From the NCBI RefSeq assembly GCF_963676685.1, contig NC_092356.1, positions 43,053,601-43,117,600 of the forward strand: DNA of 64,000 nucleotides, given 5' to 3'. The stretch's first letter is position 1, and each line of letters starts with the position of its first letter. Position numbers and translations under genes: made by a program. Shown piece after piece: positions 55,641-64,000 of the stretch. A model generated the notes under the pieces. It had not been told where the DNA came from. It ran no database searches and saw only the letters and a list, made by a program, of their open reading frames with translations. The stretch is from Mytilus edulis (Eukaryota > Mollusca > Bivalvia > Mytilida > Mytilidae).

Positions 55641-56012
55641 TGAGTGTAGTTGTGGAACGTAACATACTCGAGTGTCGATTATATGTGTCAATCTCTAAAT
55701 CGATTGATTACATTAGGTAGAAACATTGAAAAATGAGATTTCACACCCTAATTCGAACCCAACCAACGGAAAAGGCACAAAAGTGTAGTATAAGATTATC
55801 ATAGTATGTGTTTGGCACATATACCATTGTTCATCAACACGTGTTAGTTTTACACCAGATTTCCTTTTACATCTGGAGAAAGTTTCTTAGCCTTTCAGTG
55901 CAGTTGACATTTGCGACGGTTTTCAAAATTCACGAAAACAAACATTATGAAATTTGATGTTGAATGTCCCTTAGTCACAACAAAACATTTTCCCGTAAAT
56001 TGTCGCACCAGT
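55641..56012. other. No gene seen
   Basis: No ORF and no clear repeat. Confidence 0.35.
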
Positions 56013-57060
56013 TTAATTCAATTCAATTCAATTCAAAATATTTTATTGTTCAAATATCAAATGTACATTTAAACAAAGGGATTGGACAAAAGGCAGTGCC
56101 TATACAAATCCTTTCCCATACAAGATGGATTGAATAACATGCATGATAGTATATAATTTTTTGATAAGTTAATAGATCATACGTGGTTGCAATGAGTCAG
56201 GGAGGCAGTTCCTCCACTTCTTGAAGTATTTCTTGTGTATACATATATAAATAACTATGTTAACAAAGTTAAAGTAAGACCTACTGAAGGTGATGTCGAA
56301 TTTTATACCAAAATAATAAGTGTCGGTTAGGAATCAAGTAGATCATAAAGTGATTTTTACTCAAATTCACAAGCTCACTGCAACAAAGTTGTTCTATTTA
56401 TATGAATAAAAAGAATTAATTGGCCCTTTTTTGCAATACATAAATAATTTAGTGTACCATCTTATTACATGACTATTAATTTCTTGACTTTTGAAAATAT
56501 AATTACTAATACAAAAAATAAAATAAAATATATATAAATTTATTTGCAAAAAGATGCTAAACACAATTGGTTGTTTTTTGTGTTAAAAGTTAGGTTTGTC
56601 TTTAATTAAGACTAAAGAGTGGTACACTGTGGTTATAGGCTGGTTTCTAAACAGTATAATATCACATGAATTATTATAAAAATCTTCCAGTTTCATGAAT
56701 ATATTGTTGTACATATGTAAATATCTCTGTGTTTTCATCAATATTTAAGTCTGAGCAACCCTGTAGTAGGACATCAATATTGACATTTTTAAAGTTACTT
56801 ATTTTTCGAAAGAGCTCATATCTCTGATAAATGTAAAATGGACAAACATAAAAGAATCTTCTACTGGATCTCCACATGCACACATAGAGCTGTCCGACAA
56901 ATGATCACAGAAGAGATGATCTTTTAGATCACTAGCCTCATTTCTTAATTGGCAGTGGATTATATTAACTTTACGTGAACCAGTGGAAAAGAAAACAGGA
57001 CAATGACTTATGTCCTCATTCAGTTTTCTTTTAAATCCTGTGAAGCTTAAAATATTTTTA
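56013..57060 (-). pseudogene. 3' stub of a second LINE, minus strand, with GAATT-repeat tail
   Basis: On the minus strand, relics of an ORF2 C terminus are readable: LRNEASDLKDHLFCDHLSDS, then MCACGDPVEDSF, then, after a frameshift, CPFYIYQRYELFRKISNF and a stop at 56674. The CACG ... C pattern is the terminal zinc knuckle. A 3' UTR with an AATAAA follows, ending in four GAATT units (56015-56035 on the + strand as ATTCA). The RT and endonuclease are absent. Confidence 0.7.
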
Positions 57061-59800
57061 CAGTTTAATGGTACAGTTAAACATTTTATAACACTTTATA
57101 CGCCAGCAAACACATTTTTTTAAATTTTAAAATGAGAAGCAATGGACAAATCGAAGCTTCAACTAGGACTGTATTCATGATAGCGTACTTATAATGAATT
57201 ATATCGAAAATATGGAACAGTAAACAATTGTCCATGGAGCAAGTAGGTTAAACGGAAGACAGATGATAATGTTTCATTTGTTTTTCGATAAACATCATTT
57301 CTAAGTACCAGGAGCTACTGATCTCAGATTGCTGGTGCGAGTGTCACTATTACGTCTCTTGCGGCAATATAAATCATATTTTGTTCATATATGTATTATA
57401 TAATTACATTGTAAAAAGATAAACAATACTTGATTATTAAGTGGTTGCATAATTGGATTTTCCCCTAACATGAATAATAGATATTAGAGGAAATTACTTC
57501 TGAAATATGAAATGTTTTGCATGACAAATCAGAAGACTTGTCTTTTGTACTTAGTGAATGGTTAGATACCTTGGTACTCCCATATTACTTGGGCGCTTTG
57601 CCAGCAATTAAATCACGATTTCTTCATCAATAATTCTGTAAATATATCTATACAACGCATACGGTCCCCCCAGTTGATAATAATTTATAAAATATTAAAT
57701 ATGGAAAAATATCTGTTATTTGTGTGTGCAATGTTGGGGGTAAACGTATCTCTGTAATACCTTTTTTTTAAATTTTATACACACAAATCACAATAAAAAA
57801 AGGAAAATAAAGTGTTAATGCGTATCACACACGTGGTCTGATGATCAGGGAGTTCGGAAAACCAAAAATATTCCAATCAAGGGAAAACTAATATACTGAA
57901 TTAGAAAACTGAAGTCAAAAATCGAAAATGAAAAAAAATATCAAACAAATTCATTGATGGGTTAACGTTCAATGGAGATCTTTTGAAAAGTTCTAAAGAT
58001 TTCGCGAACAGAAGTCAATAGACTTTAAAAGTGCAAACTGTTTCCATGTTGCATTGCTGCACTGAAGTCTTTAAGTTATGAACCGGCATATGCAATACAT
58101 TTTTGCTAATTGAAAACTTCTATATTGGTATAATGAAATTATTGCTGGTCAATCAAATACAATCAACCAAAGACTTAAGCCAAACTATTTTTATGCAATA
58201 TCTTGCAATGTTTTTTAAGCGAAGACATACAACACAAGCAACTAAATTATCTTATGCTTTGAATGTTCTAGTTTTTAATGTGTGATGCTATTTAAAAATA
58301 AACGTCAGCACGACATAACAGGGTTGTCTTGAACAAATAAAAAGTATAAAGACAAAACATCTTTCATTCCATCAATTTTAAATGATCTAAAAGTTAAATA
58401 TATTTAAAATTTAAAATGTAATTTATATTCTTATACGTGCAGGCTTTGATGTTTAACGCACATATTTAAGAAACCAGTTACTTTATAAACAAACAACAAT
58501 AAAATCAACATGAAATTTAATAAAAACAACAATTATCCTTAAACGCAACAGATTGATTATTGACTTTGTGGGTATGCTTTTGTTTACAGCATCATGACAA
58601 AGCTTGTTTATTTGACGACTGCTTTGTTTCTGTCTATTAACAACCTTAATTAAGAAGCACATTAGCACGTATGGTATATTACGTAGGTAGCGACATTTAA
58701 TCTGATAGTTTTTAACTCATTTGGAATATGATACTTGAAATTATTCAAATGGCCTTAAGCAATAAATTATTTCTCATTTCAAAATCCTTCTATTCTAAAC
58801 GGACAATCGCAATCATTTGAATAGTGTAATATTGTCTACATTTTGAAATCGTGTTGTTAAGTAGTATGGACCAATGGAATGGATGCGCATCCCGTTGTCA
58901 ATTTTAATCCTCGAGGTGGTTTAATTTTCCATTAATGGTTTATCAATTTCAAGTGAAACTTTTATGTTGAAGTTGATAAACTAAATTACATGAATGAAAA
59001 TGATTTCATAATATCGATTACTAATTCTGCTAGAATAAATTAAATTGAATCGGAAACAAAATATTTGCACTTTCTCTTTACCAGTATCTGTGATAATTTG
59101 TTTCTCGGTGGATAATTAGATGCATTTAGAATTGATATTTTTCACACCCTAAATTCCCAGAAGTATAGCTCCAACAAAATTGTTTTATTTACAGAAATAC
59201 ATTATGAAATATTAGTTTCAATTTTGTATTTCTATTTGAATAGTTGCATTTGATTCGTCTAAACAGACATGTATCCTGAATATAACGAAATTAAAGCTGC
59301 TGCATGTGAATTTAGCTATTTAAGAAAACCCAAGAGACAAATTGTGGCCCATGCAAAGATGTATCAAATATTTATCTATACTAAGTACAAATAGTAATAT
59401 AAAATACTATATAATGTAGACAATTAGATAACTAGATCGTTGACATCAATTGACACATCCCTTTTCAAAGAGTTTTAGGAACATATCCTCACCGATACTA
59501 TTCATATTTACTGGAAGGTTATCATATTGAATCAATTAAATTTAACATTCAATTATGTTTTTTTAATTGAACCGAAACCTAACAAATTTTTTATTACTTT
59601 AAAGTTATAAATCACATCCTGTCGAAACTCATATTTTGGCATTGCAAAAGAATGTTTATACGGTTTGAATGTTGATTCTGTTAGAGACATTCTGATTGAT
59701 GTCATAGTCTTGATAACCTGATTCAATTTATTTGTATCTAGTTTTGATAAATTACGAGTACCCATAGCTAGGAACTATGCGTTTTTTACTATTTACATTT
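57061..59800. other. No gene seen
   Basis: AT-rich, ORFs of 60-70 aa only, none with protein-like motifs; no clear repeat. Confidence 0.4.
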
Positions 59801-60089
59801 TGGATTTTTATGTGCTATTTTGTGTTTCCGATTTGATGGTCCTTTTGCAAAGACAAGTATTCGTACCTCAGGATTGTATAATTTTTTTTAAAACTTCTTA
59901 TATATATAATAGATACAACAATATAACATTGATTGTATTGCATGAAATTAATAATCTGAAAAATTATTATTTCATGAAACTATTAGCCTTAGTTTTTCCC
60001 GACTTACATTGACTTGTAACATATTTGATATGCAGATTTCTTTGAATGAACACTACTAAGGAAATATGCAATACATAATGTCAAAACTT

Positions 60090-60660
60090 TTGTTAACCCC
60101 AGTCAACATTATCTTCATGATCTACGGAAACAAACACATGTGTAAGCACAAAATAACAAAATGGCATGTCGACACTATAGACAAAGCAAATAAAGAGCAA
60201 ATAAAAGAAAAGAATAAAAAAAAAATGACCATAGACAATAACACCTTGGCGGGATGTAGAAATTCCTAGCCATGCCAAAGGGATATTCCAAATAAATGGA
60301 TAAAGAAGTAAAGATTACAAATATACACAGACAAATAAAAAGAACACTAAAACACGTACTAAAGATGATAACACCGTCAGTACCTAACATATATACATCA
60401 AGACCATCATATACTACTTGTGAAGTTAATACTGAATATTCATCAACAAGGTCTTGGTATCTTCCGATGAACGTTAAAAACAAATGGACGAGACGATTTT
60501 TGACATAACCCTGGTTTACCAACTTTCTGAACAGACACTGGTTACGTATATAAAGTTTGAGTAGCAGGTGCAAGTTATGAAATATCGAATGCGTTAGGAA
60601 ATGTAAATCGCATATTCCGATTAAAGTTTGCATAATGCAGCAAAAGGGGGAATTTAAAAA
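60090..60660 (-). other. Possible repeat-derived segment; no gene called
   Basis: A minus-strand frame of 152 aa is open here, but its hydrophobic composition reflects A-rich sequence on the + strand. Blocks such as CAAGGTCTTGGTATCTTCCG resemble retroelement-derived repeats I associate with bivalves, without a second copy in this window to prove it. Confidence 0.25.
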
Positions 60661-62590
60661 TCAAAGTCATCTCGTTTGTCATAGATTTTGAAACTGAAAT
60701 GTCCGCATAAGTCAAATTAGAGGTATAAGTTATAAAATAAGGCAGAGGAAGCCGTGTCTGCTGTTTCTCTATTTCTTGTTCCGGAGAATATATTAATGGA
60801 ACCCGAATCTATTATACTTTTTACATTCAGAACAATTAAATCAGTTATACGGCTGATAAGAGCTTTTACAACTACTGGTTCGATTCAACTGCTGGTGATG
60901 CATTTCCCCGAACCCTTTTAACTGTCCTCTTCTTGGCACCTGGAGTGATTACTGTTATTTGATATTAGTTCTGGTCATGTTTTAGATACAACCGTACGAT
61001 TGGGATTCATATGAGATTTATACAAATGTATAGTGTTGGTATTTACTATACATAATTGATAAACCTATATTAATCACAACCATATGCATGCACAGTTTAT
61101 TTTTAATTTCAGTGCGATATCTAATGATGATAGTTAAATGTTTGTCAATGTGAATGTCATGTTTCCCATCAAAGACCCTTAATCGGGATACAAGATAATA
61201 AATATTCTCAAGCATATAAGTTTCAAGTTTGCTGATCATTATTTTGATTGTTTTAGTGTTGACTTCGTGTATTATTGATGATGAATTGTAAATTTTGAAA
61301 AGAAAAAGAATTAAAAAGAGATCTTGCGTACTACAAACAAATTCCATAACGTGTTTTTGATATGATTGATCTGTACATATTTTTATGATTGATTCGTTTC
61401 ATTACCGTGTGATTAAAAAAAATAAGGAAGACAAACATTCGTTTACAATTCTGGACCAGGAAAAAAATCTGTCCGATTGAATAATTTCTAATATTTACTT
61501 TAGGTTGACTCAACATTCAAAGTACTGTTATAAAAAGTGCTAATGCTATTTACTGTCTAGAACTTTATGATAAAACAGAAAGAACCAGTATTGTTGTGCA
61601 TCTTTTGAAGTATTTCTTTCTGTTTGATAAAGTGTCGATACTAAGGCTATGATTGATAGATCTTGCTTTTATTGGATCAATACATACTTTATGGTACCAT
61701 CTTTTGAGAAAGGTTCGCACAGCAATCCTTTGACAGATTTCATGAAATGAATTTACACTGAAGCTTATATCTTCTTTCAGGTTTTATGCTATTGGGTTTG
61801 TTTGACATAATAATGTCACGTTATATTTCTATCAATTTCAAATTGTCCCTGACTCGTAAAACTGAAACAAAACACGTAGTTACTAACCTTAATCAGGGAG
61901 TGATATTTAAAAGAAAACACAAATCACGCCTTTTATGCTCAAAATTATTTTCAAAACATTTAAACATCTATTCCTAGTTATTGGCTACTTTAAATACAAA
62001 TGCAATACTTTAGAAAAGTACAAATAATTTATGTTTCTATTCAATTCAGTAATTAACTAACTTAAAACATGTTTTAATGTTTTCTGAATAAATGTGGTAA
62101 TTGAATTAAAGAACCCACGATTTCAAAATTAATGCAGAAGTAGAAATGATAAAATGACTTGAATGATGACCCTTTGAACTGCCTTTATTGGATACGCACT
62201 GGCGTTAACATAGACATAAGATTTAATAGGACAGTATAACACATTGAAATCAAAAGAAACTCATTTCAGCAAAGTGAAATTTGAATAGAATTGAAGTAAA
62301 TCATTACCATCTTCGTAATCAAAAAGATTTTAAATTAATTAATTTTACTCATTTTCGTCAAGACAAATAACAAATATTTTGAAATCAACACTTGTGATGA
62401 TATAATGCATGAATGTTATTACATTTATTCTTATATTTGTTGAATACTTATGATGAAAATATGAAAACATTAGAGGTAACACCGTTACACGTGTTGCCAT
62501 GTTCTAGTACTTCAATTCAATGTACATAGACTTCCGCAGCCTACTGCCCTCAACGCAAACGAACAAAAACATGACAAAAAGACAAACAGT
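60661..62590. other. No gene seen
   Basis: AT-rich. GGTTCGATTCAACTG at 60878 resembles a tRNA B box, but no tRNA or SINE structure is visible around it. Confidence 0.35.
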
Positions 62591-62595
62591 CGTTT

Positions 62596-62727
62596 GAAAA
62601 TACCTTCTGTACCAATTCAGGAATATGACAGTTGTTGTCCATTCGTTTGATGTGTTTTATCATTTGATTTTGCCATTTGATTAGGGACTTTACTCTGAGT
62701 TCAGTATTTTTGTGATTTTATTCTTGT
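62596..62727 (+). repeat. 3'-tail fragment of the YIDD retroelement family
   Basis: CAGGAATATGACAGTTGTTG, CCATTCGTTTGATGTGTTTT, TGATTTTGCCATTTGATTAG and AGTTCAGTATTTTTGTGATT; the last 130 nt of the tail only. Confidence 0.75.
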
Positions 62728-63018
62728 AAAACCCTACATAAAAAAACTAAATCTGACTAACATGGATACCACCAGTTGTGGTGGTAAAGAAAAAAAGGAG
62801 GGGTTGAGTATTATTTGCTCAAATATGTATACTTTTCACTATGATTTTCTGGCTTACTTAGTGACTCACTATGATGTGAACGACAGACAACACGGTAGAA
62901 ACTGTGTTTTCCTCCATCTCATTTTTTTCACCTGACATTAAATGACTATCTGATATATTAAATATCTAGTTTGTATTTAATGTTATACCGTACAATCTAG
63001 TTAAAATAAAAATATCTC

Positions 63019-63064
63019 ATTTCGTTATACTATACATATGAGCTCATATGTAGTTTAACGAAAT
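63019..63064. repeat. Strong palindrome (cruciform-prone)
   Basis: Inner perfect 20-bp palindrome TACATATGAGCTCATATGTA (63033-63052), with outer arms ATTTCGTTA and TAACGAAAT. ACCGTACAA occurs on both sides, at about 62987 and 63093, as a direct repeat. Confidence 0.8.
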
Positions 63065-64000
63065 CAGAGCTCTATATTCTAATTAGATTGATACCGTACA
63101 AACTACAGCAAATAAAAACATTTTAAAATGTTTTCATTTAAAATCCAATTTTTATATTTTTGAAACACTACACTTCTATTTGGTATAATATCATACGATA
63201 ATTATTAATCATAACATACATATGGCAGAATAAAACTATTCAAGCACTTATGCTCAACGTTTTGCTGTAAATTTGTGTTTTAAATACGTTTAAAAAAAAC
63301 TATTGATTCTTTAAAACTTTTTAAAACTGAAACATCAATTAAATCATTTATTTTGTTCATCTGTTGTCAATTGAATAACATATTTATATTAAGCATGGTA
63401 TATTAGCTTGTTCAATCAGGGCTAACTAGGCCATCAACGATGATGTCATTTATATATTTATAAAATAATTTGGAATAAAACAAATGTATTTCTTAATTCT
63501 GGGCACTTGCCTTTTGTAACTTACGTTCAATTTATTTAATTAACAGTATAAAGATTAAAAGTATATTGTATATTGTTACCCCGATTTTGTTTTTTGTCCA
63601 TGGATTTATGAGTTTGAACAGCGGTATACTACTGTTGCCTTTATGTATAAAATATGCACCATGTCTTATTCATTTACCTAATATAATTTCATTTTTTTTC
63701 TTGGATTTAACAGCTAAAGAAACATGTTTTGTTTTATACATTGTAGCAGAACAAACAACTAATATACACTAACCATGTAATTGTATTTGACAGAAAAATC
63801 AGACAATCGAGAACGTACATTTATTATGATACTTTCGAGTATTTGAAAATCTCAAAATAATTTTAAATGTGTTAAGATCAAATAGTTGGTATTGATATCT
63901 TGATGACGTATTGTGTGCTATGTAACCTGGAACTCTTTTTCGCTCTTCCGCAAAAAGCATCTGTAAGCATAATAAATATCCCATTACTGTAATGTGTATT
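63065..64000. other. No gene seen
   Basis: AT-rich. TTTATGAGTTTGAACAGCGG with TATACTACTGTTGCC at about 63605-63640 also occurs at 47955-47990, so it is a small repeat fragment. Confidence 0.4.

Noticed and set aside
60175..60633. 152-aa hydrophobic minus-strand ORF as a membrane protein
   Set aside because: Hydrophobicity follows from A-rich + strand sequence; several frames are open at once and the stretch looks repeat-derived.
60870..60900. tRNA-like B box GGTTCGATTCAACTG
   Set aside because: No A box, no cloverleaf and no terminator at the right distance.

Overview
The window is AT-rich animal DNA: genes split by GT/AG introns, long non-coding stretches and dense transposon remains. Several interspersed families (the GATGTGGTATGATTGCCAAT repeat, a YIDD-type retroelement with its long 3' tail, and core-monomer plus tetranucleotide elements) are ones I associate with marine bivalves, so a mussel-like mollusc (Mytilus or a relative) is the best guess. 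No database search was possible.

Four loci look functional, all on the + strand. (1) 1-4377: the last six coding exons of a peroxisomal acyl-CoA oxidase (ACOX1-like), ending in the peroxisome signal AKL. (2) 20038-21231: an intronless-CDS class A GPCR of 397 aa with an unusually long second extracellular loop. (3) 30656-33424: a three-exon gene for a 125-aa protein that is essentially one death domain, followed by a 19-unit, 92-bp satellite with higher-order structure (33701-35430). (4) About 38.6-46.25 kb: an apparently intact non-LTR retrotransposon. It has an SGNH-hydrolase-like ORF (245 aa), a PHD-finger/coiled-coil ORF (842 aa) and an endonuclease/reverse transcriptase ORF (about 1150 aa).

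The strongest novelty is in that retrotransposon. The third ORF has no in-frame ATG before its catalytic endonuclease residues, and its reading frame overlaps the end of the second ORF in the -1 frame. At the overlap sits a textbook slippery heptamer, T TTT TTA, in the correct phase (42195-42201). Two near-identical GC-rich hairpins lie before the PHD ORF and near its end. A single-base deletion in the T run is the main alternative.

The rest is repeats: fold-back and MITE-like elements (608-897, 2828-3126, 5530-6017, 6258-6402, 10297-10490, 11427-11677, 12191-12310, 52743-52912), families with ~145-166 bp core monomers (25.6-26.4, 47.0-47.9 and 48.4-49.4 kb, and relatives), degraded YIDD-type retroelement pieces (22.9-23.5, 35.8-37.2, 46.3-47.0, 53.0-53.6, 55.2-55.6, 62.6 kb) and 3' stubs of two other LINEs (36.27-36.66 and 56.0-57.06 kb, both minus strand). 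No tRNA, rRNA or CRISPR array was found. From about 57 to 64 kb I see almost nothing but AT-rich sequence.
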